NCBI RefSeq assembly: GCF_003857055.1
Contig: NZ_QGSZ01000148.1
Span: 1 to 57,469, forward strand
Direction: 5' to 3'
Origin: Micromonospora inaquosa
GTDB taxonomy: Bacteria; Actinomycetota; Actinomycetes; Mycobacteriales; Micromonosporaceae
DNA: 57,469 nt
In this document: piece after piece, positions 27,663-34,450 of the stretch
Position numbering within the stretch: position 1 is the stretch's first letter
How the letters are laid out: every line of letters starts with the position of its first letter
The notes under the pieces: generated by a model
The model's database searches: none
What the model saw: the letters and a program-made list of their open reading frames with translations, nothing else
What the model was told of the DNA's origin: nothing
Position numbers and translations under genes: made by a program

Positions 27663-28165
27663 CGTCGTTTCCTGAACCCACCACCCCGGCCGGCAGCCGC
27701 ACCGAGGTCTTCCTGAGTTACCTGGACTACTTCCGCGAGTCCATGGTGGCCAAGGTGTCGGCGTTGGCCGAGCCGGAGCTGCGGCATAGCCGGCTGCCGT
27801 CCGGGTGGACCCCACTGGAGTTGCTCAAGCACCTGCGCCACGTCGAGCGGCGCTGGATCGAGTGGGGCTTCCAGGGCCGCGACGTCGCCGAGCCGTGGGG
27901 CGACCGCCGCGACGACCGCTGGTACGTCGCCCCCGACGAGACGCGCGCGGATCTGGTGGCGGCGCTGCGGGCGCAGGGCGCGCACACCACGGCCGTGGTG
28001 ACGGCACACGACCTGGCCGAGATCGGTGCGCCGGGCCCACGCTGGAACGGCGCGGACCCGGCGTCGCTGGAGCGGGTGCTGTTCCACCTGGTGCAGGAGT
28101 ACGCCCGCCACCTGGGCCACCTCGACGTGGTCGCCGAACTCGCCGGAGGCCCGACCGGAGAATGA
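27659..28165 (+). CDS. DinB family protein (DUF664)
   Basis: A 168-aa four-helix-bundle protein of the DinB_2/DUF664 family. Putative metal-binding histidines lie in LELLKHLRHVERRW and HLVQEYARHLGHLDVV, near residues 60 and 150. The family includes mycothiol- or bacillithiol-dependent transferases. It is coupled to the aldo/keto reductase by a 4-bp overlap. The last 45 bp of this gene recur almost exactly at 28584-28628 (3 differences), evidence for a local duplication. Confidence 0.85.
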   Translation: MTSFPEPTTPAGSRTEVFLSYLDYFRESMVAKVSALAEPELRHSRLPSGWTPLELLKHLRHVERRWIEWGFQGRDVAEPWGDRRDDRWYVAPDETRADLVAALRAQGAHTTAVVTAHDLAEIGAPGPRWNGADPASLERVLFHLVQEYARHLGHLDVVAELAGGPTGE

Positions 28166-28239
28166 GCGGCTGATGCCGCTGTTCGCGGTTTCCCTTGATC
28201 AATAAGGTCGGCGGTGATCCAGTCGGACGGCGACAGCAC

Positions 28240-28290
28240 CAGATCTTGGACAGTTTCCGTCAGGGCCTGACGGAAACTGTCCAAGATCTG
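28240..28290. repeat. 51-bp perfect palindrome
   Basis: Two 25-bp arms (28240-28264 and 28266-28290) are exact reverse complements around one G. They begin CAGATCTTGG and end CCAAGATCTG. Folded as RNA this is a very stable 25-bp hairpin with almost no loop. It lies 75 bp after the reductase-DinB pair and may end that transcript, or it may be the trace of a mobile or rearranged sequence, since a truncated gene starts 9 bp later. Confidence 0.85.
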
Positions 28291-28298
28291 CGCGGAGC

Positions 28299-28550
28299 GT
28301 GGGGGCCGTTGACGCTGGACGGCCGCCGACGGTCCGGGAGGCCGACCGGGCGCTGGGGCTGGTGGATTTCACGCTGTACCCCCACCTCAATCATCCGGAG
28401 ATGGAGGACACCGAACTGTCCAACATCCAGAGGTGGGCGTCCGGGATCCCGGTCCCGACCTACGCCATCGACGACAACACCGCCATCAAAGTGGTCGATG
28501 GCAAGGTCGACGTCATCTCCGAAGGCGACTGGAAACTGATCAACCCCTGA
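28299..28550 (+). pseudogene. C-terminal remnant of a peptidase E-like (S51/GATase1-like) gene
   Basis: The last about 60 residues (LGLVDFTLYPHLNHPEMEDTE, then VPTYAIDDNTAIKVVDGKVDVISEGDWKL) match the C-terminus of peptidase E/type 1 glutamine amidotransferase-like proteins, but the catalytic serine region and the first two thirds are missing. The fragment begins just beyond the 51-bp palindrome. No good start or SD is present, so it is most likely not expressed as a functional protein. Confidence 0.7.
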
Positions 28551-28583
28551 CCGGGCGTCCCCTCAGCCGAGCCAGCCCTCGAC

Positions 28584-28628
28584 CTCGACGTGGTCGCCAA
28601 ACTCGCCGGCGGCCCGACCGGAGAGTGA
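28584..28628 (+). pseudogene. Duplicated 3' end of the DinB gene
   Basis: Codes LDVVAKLAGGPTGE and stop, matching the end of the intact DinB protein (LDVVAELAGGPTGE) at 28121-28165 with three base changes in 45. After the stop both copies are soon followed by ATGCCGCTG, which in this copy is the start of the next GNAT gene. This suggests that GNAT originally stood right behind DinB, before duplication or insertion. Confidence 0.6.
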
Positions 28629-28652
28629 GGCCGTCGGCTTGATAATGGGCGA

Positions 28653-29300
28653 ATGCCGCTGCTCGTCGCACCCGCCCTGCCCGCCGGTAGCCTCGCCGCC
28701 CAGGAGCAACCCCACCTTCCGGTACGTCCCGGGCTGGCGCTGCGGCCGTGGCGCGACGACGACGCCCCGGCCGTCCGGGCTGCCTTCGACTGTCCGGTGA
28801 TCCAGCGATGGCACGTGCGTCGCCTCGACAGCAACGACGAGGCGCGGGCGTGGACGGCGCAGTGGGCCGGCCGTTGGCGCGACGAGAACGCCGCCAGTTG
28901 GGCGGCCGTCGACGCCGACGACCGGCCGGTCGGTCAGGTGGGGTTGCGCGACGTGCTGCTGACCGAGGCGTCAGCGCAGGTGTCGTACTGGGTGGTGCCC
29001 GCCGCGCGCGGTCGGGGAATCGCCACCGAGGCGCTGCTCGCCCTGACCCGGTGGGGCTTCACCCGGGCTGGGCTGCACCGGCTGGCCCTGGAGCACTCGA
29101 CCGGCAACGCGGCGTCCTGCCGGGTGGCTACCCGGGCCAGTTTCGGTGTCGAGGGCGTGGCCCGCGGGTCGGTGCGCCACGCCGACGGCTGGCACGACAT
29201 GCACCGGCACGCACGCCTGGCGGTGGACTCCGTGTTCAGCGGTCTTCCGCCCAGCCGACGAAACGGGGGGTCAGATCGGGCAGCGCGACGTCCGGGTTGA
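28653..29300 (+). CDS. GNAT N-acetyltransferase
   Basis: A 215-aa Acetyltransf_3-type enzyme: LALRPWRDDDAPAVRAAF at the front, VSYWVVPAARGRGIATEALLAL as the acetyl-CoA loop (R-G-R-G-I-A) and LEHSTGNAASCRVATRASFGVEG as the late signature. The last about 25 residues (after DSVFSG) are antisense to the following minus-strand gene for 65 bp and do not look like the family, so the natural stop was probably lost. Confidence 0.86.
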   Translation: MPLLVAPALPAGSLAAQEQPHLPVRPGLALRPWRDDDAPAVRAAFDCPVIQRWHVRRLDSNDEARAWTAQWAGRWRDENAASWAAVDADDRPVGQVGLRDVLLTEASAQVSYWVVPAARGRGIATEALLALTRWGFTRAGLHRLALEHSTGNAASCRVATRASFGVEGVARGSVRHADGWHDMHRHARLAVDSVFSGLPPSRRNGGSDRAARRPG

Positions 29301-29481
29301 GTTTGGTGAGGTCGGCGGCGGCTTCCTCCTGGACCTTGGCCAGGTGGACCAACAGGCTCGGCCTATCCCCGCGGTACTCGCCGAGCAGGCGCAGCTTCGC
29401 GGCGGAGCACGGCCACAGGATGCCGCAGACCGGGCAGCGCCACGACGGCCGCAGCGGGGAGTGTTTCGGGCGCTCGGGCAT
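29236..29481 (-). CDS. Small zinc-ribbon-like protein, 81 aa
   Basis: An 81-aa protein with WRCPVCGILWPCSAAK (C-x2-C-x5-C) near residue 15 and a helical LLGEYRGDRPSLLVHL stretch. This is a widespread but uncharacterised small actinobacterial family; some copies are labelled flavin reductase without evidence I can see. Its ATG shares one base with the stop of the preceding 92-aa gene, so the two form a coupled pair opposite the XRE-DUF397 pair. Confidence 0.65.
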   Translation of the reverse strand: MPERPKHSPLRPSWRCPVCGILWPCSAAKLRLLGEYRGDRPSLLVHLAKVQEEAAADLTKLNPDVALPDLTPRFVGWAEDR

Positions 29482-29759
29482 CAGCCCACCGCCACGGTTA
29501 CGTGTCGCCGGCCCGGCGCGGGCAGACGGGAATGCACCCGCACACCGTCGCGCATCACGAACAACTCGCGGCGGGCGACGGCTTCGCCCCTCCTGCTCAG
29601 CTCGTACGCGTCGAGCCAGAGCCATCCGTGGTAGGTGTGCCGGTCGGTCAGCTCGCGGATGACCCGGGCAACGATCGGCTTGCTGAATTGAACGCTCGCC
29701 GCGGTGGTCAACAGGACCACGTCCCCGGCCCGGAAAGCGCCCGGTATCTCGTTCTGCAC
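29481..29759 (-). CDS. Uncharacterised 92-aa protein
   Basis: GTG 29759 follows AAGGAGGAAGCG with ideal spacing; the longer frame to 29876 contains the intergenic promoter. The protein is beta-rich: FRAGDVVLLTTAASVQFSKPIVARVIREL, then YHGWLWLDAYELSRRGEAV, then a basic tail. It resembles small SH3-like or phage-type folds, but no family is recognised. It is coupled to the 81-aa gene and divergent from the XRE regulator (115-bp gap with a TTACGTAA palindrome at 29828-29835). Confidence 0.65.
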   Translation of the reverse strand: MQNEIPGAFRAGDVVLLTTAASVQFSKPIVARVIRELTDRHTYHGWLWLDAYELSRRGEAVARRELFVMRDGVRVHSRLPAPGRRHVTVAVG

Positions 29760-29874
29760 CGCTTCCTCCTTCTCGTAGCACCGTCTACACCGCACTTTGC
29801 CGGGGGTCGCTGGACCAACACACAGCGTTACGTAATCTCTTGTGGGCAGCTGATTTGCTCCAAGGGAGGACGGC

Positions 29875-30642
29875 ATGAACCACGCCTTTGTCGCAGCGCT
29901 GGCCGCGGCGGGTCACACCGCCGAGAGCCTGGCAGGTCAGCTCGGCGTGCACCCGAAGACCGTCGCCAGGTGGGCGAACCCGGGGCACATTCCTCAGAGC
30001 CGACACCGGGCGACCGTCGCGGGGTTGCTGGCGAAAGACGCCGACGCGCTGTGGCCGGATGTGGTCCGTCGTCGTGAACCGGTGTGGTTCCGGCCGTGGG
30101 TCGACCTGGAACGCGAGGCGGTGACGCTGCGGTCGTTCCAACTCGCCTGGGTGCCCGGGCTGCTGCAGACCGAGGCGTACGCCAGAGCGACCCTGGCCGG
30201 TGGGGTGCTGTCATCGGAGGCGGTCGCCGAGTTCGCCGAGGCGCGCATCAACCGGCAGGCGATTCTCGGCCGCAGCGGTGGACCACTGCTGATCGCCGTG
30301 CTCGACGAGGGAGTGCTGAGGCGGCGCGTCGGCGACGACCGCGCGTTGATGGCGGCGCAACTCGCGCGCCTGGTCGGCTACGCCGAGACGGGCACCATCC
30401 AACTGCACATCGTCCCAGCGGACGCACCCGGCTATCCCGGGCTCGACGGACCGTTCACGATCGCCGACATGCCGGACGGGTCCAGGGTCGCGCACGTCGA
30501 CAGCGCGGCACGGGCACAGATCCTGGACCAAACCTCGGATCTTGTTAACCTGGAACGACGGTGGGAACGTATTCGCGGAGAGGCCCTGCCCCGAGGGCGT
30601 TCCTTGGAACTTCTCAGAGAAGCGGCGGCATCATGGACATGA
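29875..30642 (+). CDS. XRE regulator with DUF5753 (WhiJ-like)
   Basis: A 255-aa protein: an N-terminal XRE helix-turn-helix (AGHTAESLAGQLGVHPKTVARWA, residues 12-35) and a C-terminal DUF5753 domain (LAWVPGLLQTEAYARA, then LIAVLDEGVLRRRVG, IQLHIVPADAP). In Streptomyces, WhiJ-like proteins of this kind pair with small DUF397 proteins and influence development. The ATG has GGGAGGA in front. Its stop overlaps the DUF397 start by 10 bp, showing the expected tandem. Confidence 0.9.
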   Translation: MNHAFVAALAAAGHTAESLAGQLGVHPKTVARWANPGHIPQSRHRATVAGLLAKDADALWPDVVRRREPVWFRPWVDLEREAVTLRSFQLAWVPGLLQTEAYARATLAGGVLSSEAVAEFAEARINRQAILGRSGGPLLIAVLDEGVLRRRVGDDRALMAAQLARLVGYAETGTIQLHIVPADAPGYPGLDGPFTIADMPDGSRVAHVDSAARAQILDQTSDLVNLERRWERIRGEALPRGRSLELLREAAASWT

Positions 30643-30824
30643 CCGGTGCGCGGTGGCGGAAGAGCACGAAGAGCGGCGGCAACGGTGGTGACTGTGTCGA
30701 GGTCGCCGACAACCTGCCGGGCGTGGTCCTCGTTCGTGACACCAAGGACCGCGACGGCGGCACGCTGATGTTCAGCCCGCAGTCGTGGCGTGGCTTTGTC
30801 GCGATGGCACGCGACGCCCGCTGA
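30633..30824 (+). CDS. DUF397 small protein
   Basis: A 63-aa DUF397 protein: ARWRKSTKSGGNGGDCVEVA at the start, VVLVRDTKD in the middle and FSPQSWRGFVAMAR at the end, all family hallmarks. It begins inside the XRE gene's last codons, so it is co-translated. DUF397 proteins are proposed partners or antagonists of WhiJ-like regulators. A hairpin with a short T-run follows. Confidence 0.9.
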   Translation: MDMTGARWRKSTKSGGNGGDCVEVADNLPGVVLVRDTKDRDGGTLMFSPQSWRGFVAMARDAR

Positions 30825-30839
30825 CCGACCACATCGCAC

Positions 30840-30869
30840 AAAGGCTTCCGGTGTTGACCGGGAGCCTTT
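30840..30869 (+). terminator. Hairpin after DUF397
   Basis: AAAGGCTTCCGG and CCGGGAGCCTTT (11 of 12 pairs) around a six-base loop. The A/T ends make it work from both strands; it stands between the DUF397 stop and the convergent MFS stop. Confidence 0.7.
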
Positions 30870-30899
30870 CGCGTGCCCCGGTCACCGCGCACGATCCGA

Positions 30900-32132
30900 T
30901 CAGCGGAGCGCGGCGGGCTCGGCCGGTTGCGGTTGCCCGGTCGCCGGCCAGGTGAGGCGGCGTACTCCGGGGACGAGCGCGGTGCCCGCGCAGGAGGCGA
31001 GGACCAGCAGGCCCGCGATGGCCAGCGGGACGGGCGCGCCGAACGCGTCGGCGGCCAACGGCGCCAACGCGTAGCCCAGCGGCATGGCGCCCAGCGACAC
31101 CAGCCAGTCGTACGAGGTGACCCGGGCCAGCACCTCCGGCGGGAAGTGGTGCTGCACGACGGTCTCCCACACCGGGTTGAGGTAGCCCAGGGCGGTCAGC
31201 GCCACCGCGTACGCGGCGATCACCATGGGGGCGGGCGCGGCGACGGCGAGCAGGAACAGCGGCGCGGCGTAGCAGGCCAGCCCGAGGTTGGCCAGCAATA
31301 CCGGCCGGCGCAGCCGGACCCGCCCGGCCAGCACAGAGCCGGCGAGCATGCCGATCGCGCCGGCCTGCAACAGCAGCACCCAGGTCGTCTCGCCGCCGAG
31401 TTGGTCGATCGCGACGGCCGGCCCGAGGGTCATCAGCACGGCGGCGGCGCCGTTCCACACGCCGTGCCCGAGCAGGCTGGTCCAGAACCAGTCGCGGGCG
31501 CGTACCTCGCCGAAGCCGTGCCGCAGGTCGGCGAGGACGGAACGGCGGGGCACCGGCACGTGCCGGACCCGCACCAGCGCGAGCAGCGAGGCGCTGAGCG
31601 CGAACGACGCACCGTCCAGGATGAACGCCCAGCCGGGGCCGGCGGCCCAGATCAGCGCGCCGGCCAGCGCCGGTCCGGCGAGGCGGCTGGTGTTGGCGGT
31701 GATTCCCATCAGGGCGTTGGCCCGCTGCCGGTCGGCCGGTTCGACGGTGCCGGCGACCAGCGGAGAGGCGGTCGGAATGGCGAACGCCGAGGCGGTCCCG
31801 CCGAGCGCGGACGCCATCACCACGGTGGTCAGCGACGGATCGCCGCCGAGCAGTTCGACGCCGACCGCGACCTGGGTCACGCAGCGCACCAGGTCGGCCA
31901 GCAGGGCGACCCGGCGGGCGTCGAACCGGTCGGCCACGACACCTCCGAACGGCAGCAGGAGCAGCCGGGGGACGACCGCGGCGGCGAGGACGACGGCCAG
32001 CGCGCCGGTGGAGCCGGTGGCGCGCAGCACGGCCAGGGCCAGCGCGGCCGGCACCACCGCGTCGCCGATGGCGGAGATGCCGCGACCCAGGAACAGCAGC
32101 CGGAAGGAGGGGTTGCGCAGTGGGTGAGCCAT
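30900..32132 (-). CDS. MFS transporter
   Basis: A 410-aa major-facilitator protein (MFS_3-like) with about 12 membrane segments; it begins MAHPLRNPSFRLLFLGRGIS and has the loop 2-3 motif FGGVVADRFDARRVAL. Likely a drug or metabolite exporter. ATG 32132 is the natural start; the longer frame overlaps the MarR gene on the other strand. It is divergent from MarR across a direct repeat that should be the operator. Confidence 0.86.
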   Translation of the reverse strand: MAHPLRNPSFRLLFLGRGISAIGDAVVPAALALAVLRATGSTGALAVVLAAAVVPRLLLLPFGGVVADRFDARRVALLADLVRCVTQVAVGVELLGGDPSLTTVVMASALGGTASAFAIPTASPLVAGTVEPADRQRANALMGITANTSRLAGPALAGALIWAAGPGWAFILDGASFALSASLLALVRVRHVPVPRRSVLADLRHGFGEVRARDWFWTSLLGHGVWNGAAAVLMTLGPAVAIDQLGGETTWVLLLQAGAIGMLAGSVLAGRVRLRRPVLLANLGLACYAAPLFLLAVAAPAPMVIAAYAVALTALGYLNPVWETVVQHHFPPEVLARVTSYDWLVSLGAMPLGYALAPLAADAFGAPVPLAIAGLLVLASCAGTALVPGVRRLTWPATGQPQPAEPAALR

Positions 32133-32156
32133 GATCGCGAGCTTAGTTCGACGTCT

Positions 32157-32180
32157 AATATTTCGACAACGAATATTTCG
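32157..32180. promoter_or_regulatory. Direct repeat, predicted MarR operator
   Basis: AATATTTCG at 32157-32165 and again at 32172-32180 (15-bp period), enclosing the small inverted repeat TTCG-acaa-CGAA. It is AT-rich in a GC-rich gap between the MFS and marR starts. Confidence 0.5.
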
Positions 32181-32201
32181 GCGTTGAGGTAAGCTGGTGC
32201 G

Positions 32202-32705
32202 GTGAGCGCCACCCCGGACGCCGTCGACCAGCACATCGAGCGCTGGCTGCCCGTCGTGCCCGACCTCGACGCGGACGTCGAGGGGGCGGTGACCAGGATG
32301 ATCCGGCTGACCCGGCACCTGCGGTCGGTCAAGGAGCGGGTCCTGGTCGACCTCGACCTACCGGCCCACGAGTACGACACCCTGCACGCCCTGGCCGGCC
32401 GCCGGGGCCGGGCCGCGCCCTCGGACCTCGCCGCCGACCTCGCGATGGCCCCCGCCTCGATCACGGCACGGGTGGACGCGCTGCTGCGGCGGGGCTTCGT
32501 GCGCCGAATCCCGTCCACTGTCGACCGCCGACGGGTCGATGTGGAGCTCACCGAGGCGGGTCAGGCCGCGTGGCGCGGGGCGATGGAGGTTCAGGGCGCG
32601 GAGGAGCACCGCCTGCTCGGCGCGCTCACCGCGACCGAACGGCGACACCTCTCCGACCTGCTGCGTCGGGTGCTTCTCGTCGCCGAGCAGCCGCAGGCCG
32701 ACTGA
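32202..32705 (+). CDS. MarR family regulator
   Basis: A 167-aa winged-helix regulator: LPAHEYDTLHALAGRRGRAAPSDLAADLAM with the recognition helix and wing RRGFVRRIPSTVDRRRVDVELTEAG (the DRR motif). It is divergent from an MFS gene, a classic MarR-efflux arrangement. The start is GTG 32202. Confidence 0.88.
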   Translation: MSATPDAVDQHIERWLPVVPDLDADVEGAVTRMIRLTRHLRSVKERVLVDLDLPAHEYDTLHALAGRRGRAAPSDLAADLAMAPASITARVDALLRRGFVRRIPSTVDRRRVDVELTEAGQAAWRGAMEVQGAEEHRLLGALTATERRHLSDLLRRVLLVAEQPQAD

Positions 32706-32760
32706 GCGGGCCGGAAAATCGCCTGGCGTCCCGCGTACCGCCGATGGAAGGGTGACCGGC

Positions 32761-33276
32761 GTGACTACCCATGCTCTGGCTGGTGCCCTGGCCGACGACG
32801 GACGGCGACGGATCTTCGCGGCGATCGTGCTGGGCGCGACCAGCGCGACCGAGGTCGCGCAGCGCGTCGGACTGTCGGCGCGGGTGGTGCTCACCGGGGT
32901 CCGCCGGCTCGCCGACGCGGGCCTTGTCGTCGGCGCGGACGGTGCGCTCGCGGCCGACGAGGCGTCGCTACGGGCGGCAGCACGCGACAACCGGCCGCCC
33001 GACGACGCCGGGCCCGCCACCGATCCGGTGCTGCGGACTTTTCTGCGCGCGGGTGTCCTGGTGAGCCTGCCGGCGCAGCCGAGCCGGCGGAGGGTTCTGC
33101 TCCGGCACATCGCCGAGCAGTCGTTCGAGCCGGGCACCCACTACCCGGAGCGGGCTGTCGACGACGCGCTCAAGCCCTGGTGCGCTGCGGGCGGATCGGA
33201 TCACGCGACGCTGCGCCGGTATCTGATCGACGAACAGTTGCTCACCCGCGAGCGCGGCATCTACCAGCGACTCTGA
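32761..33276 (+). CDS. DUF2087 domain regulator-like protein
   Basis: A 171-aa protein: an N-terminal ArsR-like helix-turn-helix (ATSATEVAQRVGLSARVVLTGVRRLADAGL) and a C-terminal DUF2087 domain (VLLRHIAEQSFEPGTHYPERAVDDALKPW, then ATLRRYLIDEQLLTRERGIYQRL). DUF2087 often accompanies transcription factors; a ligand is not known. GTG 32761 is preferred over GTG 32752, as GGAAGG precedes it by nine bases. Confidence 0.8.
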   Translation: MTTHALAGALADDGRRRIFAAIVLGATSATEVAQRVGLSARVVLTGVRRLADAGLVVGADGALAADEASLRAAARDNRPPDDAGPATDPVLRTFLRAGVLVSLPAQPSRRRVLLRHIAEQSFEPGTHYPERAVDDALKPWCAAGGSDHATLRRYLIDEQLLTRERGIYQRL

Positions 33277-33337
33277 TCGTCCGCTTCGCGAACCGTCTGG
33301 CCGTCGTCGTGACGCTGACCGGATAAATCCGTTGACC

Positions 33338-33372
33338 GGGCGGTAATGATCAACAGGTGACCATTACCGCCC
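33338..33372. promoter_or_regulatory. Inverted repeat spanning a start codon
   Basis: GGGCGGTAATG (33338-33348) and CATTACCGCCC (33362-33372) are a perfect 11-bp inverted repeat. The GTG start of the acetyltransferase lies in the loop, so the mRNA leader would fold across its own initiation site; alternatively it is a DNA operator. Confidence 0.55.
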
Positions 33373-33851
33373 GACCAACGTGGGTGACCACCGCTGTCCG
33401 ACCCGACCAGCCCGACGCCGTGTCGCTGCTGCGCGAGTACATGACCGAGATGGTGGTTCGCTACCACCGCCGACCTGCCCTGCCCGGCGAGGTCGACGCG
33501 GCCCTGGCCGAGCTGCCCAGCGATGACCTGACCGCGCCGAGCGGGCTGCTCCTGCTCGCCCACCACGGCGACGCCCTGGCCGGCTGCGCCGGGCTGCGCT
33601 GGCAACCGGGCTGGGCCGAGCTGACCCGGGTGTTCGTCCGGCCCGAGCATCGCGGTGCCGGTGGGGGCAGCGCACTGCTGGCCGCCGTCGAGGAACGCGC
33701 CCGCGCGGCCGGGGCGGACCGGATTCGCCTCGACACCCGCAACGACCTGGTCGAAGCCCGAGCCCTGTACGCCCGGCACGACTACCTGGAGATCCCGGCG
33801 TACTCGCAGGGCCCCTACGCCGAGCACTGGTTTGAGAAGCGGCTGCGGTGA
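33357..33851 (+). CDS. GNAT N-acetyltransferase
   Basis: A 164-aa GNAT protein: LTRVFVRPEHRGAGGGSALLAAVEE is the acetyl-CoA loop (RGAGGGS) and RLDTRNDLVEARALYARHDY the late signature, as in Acetyltransf_1 proteins that modify small amines or amino acids. GTG 33357 lacks a good SD and sits in the loop of a perfect inverted repeat, hinting at post-transcriptional control. The next in-frame start is far inside the fold. Confidence 0.85.
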   Translation: MTITARPTWVTTAVRPDQPDAVSLLREYMTEMVVRYHRRPALPGEVDAALAELPSDDLTAPSGLLLLAHHGDALAGCAGLRWQPGWAELTRVFVRPEHRGAGGGSALLAAVEERARAAGADRIRLDTRNDLVEARALYARHDYLEIPAYSQGPYAEHWFEKRLR

Positions 33852-33894
33852 GCAGTTGACGTCGGCACCGGGACGCGCTAAATAAGAAGAGGAA

Positions 33895-33915
33895 GTTGAG
33901 TCTCCCAGGCTCAAC
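33895..33915. promoter_or_regulatory. HAIR-like HspR site upstream of hsp20
   Basis: GTTGAGT-N7-GCTCAAC resembles the HspR-associated inverted repeat CTTGAGT-N7-ACTCAAG. The spacer length is the same, and the differences are one inner base and the outer pair. It lies about 40 bp upstream of the hsp20 start and just behind an AT-rich stretch (CTAAATAAGA) that could be the -10 region. Confidence 0.6.
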
Positions 33916-33953
33916 TCATCACCTTCGGCCAGGAGACCCGAGGAGGCATGACC

Positions 33954-34379
33954 ATGTTGATGCGTACCGACCCGTTCCGCGAGATCGACCGGCTCGCCGA
34001 GCAGTTCTTCGGTACGGCGGCCCGCCCCGCGACGATGCACCTTGACGCCTACCGCGACGGCGACCACTTCTACGCGGCGTTCGACCTGCCCGGCGTCGAC
34101 CCGGACAGCATCGACTGCACCGTCGAACGCAACGTGCTCACCGTCCGCGCCGAGCGTCGCCGACCCGCCGGCGACGGTGTCGAGCTGGTCGCCGCCGAAC
34201 GCCCGATGGGCACCTTCACCCGGCAACTGTTCCTCGGCGACACACTGGACACCGACAAGCTGGAGGCCGGCTACGAGAACGGGGTGCTGACCCTGCGCAT
34301 CCCGGTCGCCGAGCGCGCCAAGCCCCGCCGGGTGACCATCCAGGCCAACGGCGCCGCCCGCCGAGAGATCAACGCCTGA
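33954..34379 (+). CDS. Hsp20 family small heat-shock protein
   Basis: A 141-aa alpha-crystallin chaperone that holds unfolding proteins as oligomers. The alpha-crystallin domain runs from about residue 25 to 125: HLDAYRDGDHFYAAFDLPGV at its start and the final ENGVLTLRIPVAE with the conserved GVL. ATG 33954 is preferred because AGGAGG lies seven bases before it, but only one base before ATG 33948. An HspR-like site upstream implies heat-shock control, and a hairpin with a T-run follows. Confidence 0.9.
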   Translation: MLMRTDPFREIDRLAEQFFGTAARPATMHLDAYRDGDHFYAAFDLPGVDPDSIDCTVERNVLTVRAERRRPAGDGVELVAAERPMGTFTRQLFLGDTLDTDKLEAGYENGVLTLRIPVAERAKPRRVTIQANGAARREINA

Positions 34380-34392
34380 TCCGCCACGGTGA

Positions 34393-34430
34393 CGGGTGGG
34401 ACCGGCGCGCCTGCACGCCGATCCCACCCG
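34393..34430 (+). terminator. Terminator after hsp20
   Basis: CGGGTGGGA and TCCCACCCG (perfect 9-bp arms) with an inner GGCG/CGCC pairing; a TCTTTTT tract follows about ten bases later. It lies between hsp20 and the recombinase gene. Confidence 0.75.
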
Positions 34431-34450
34431 AGGCTGAGAGTCTTTTTCAC

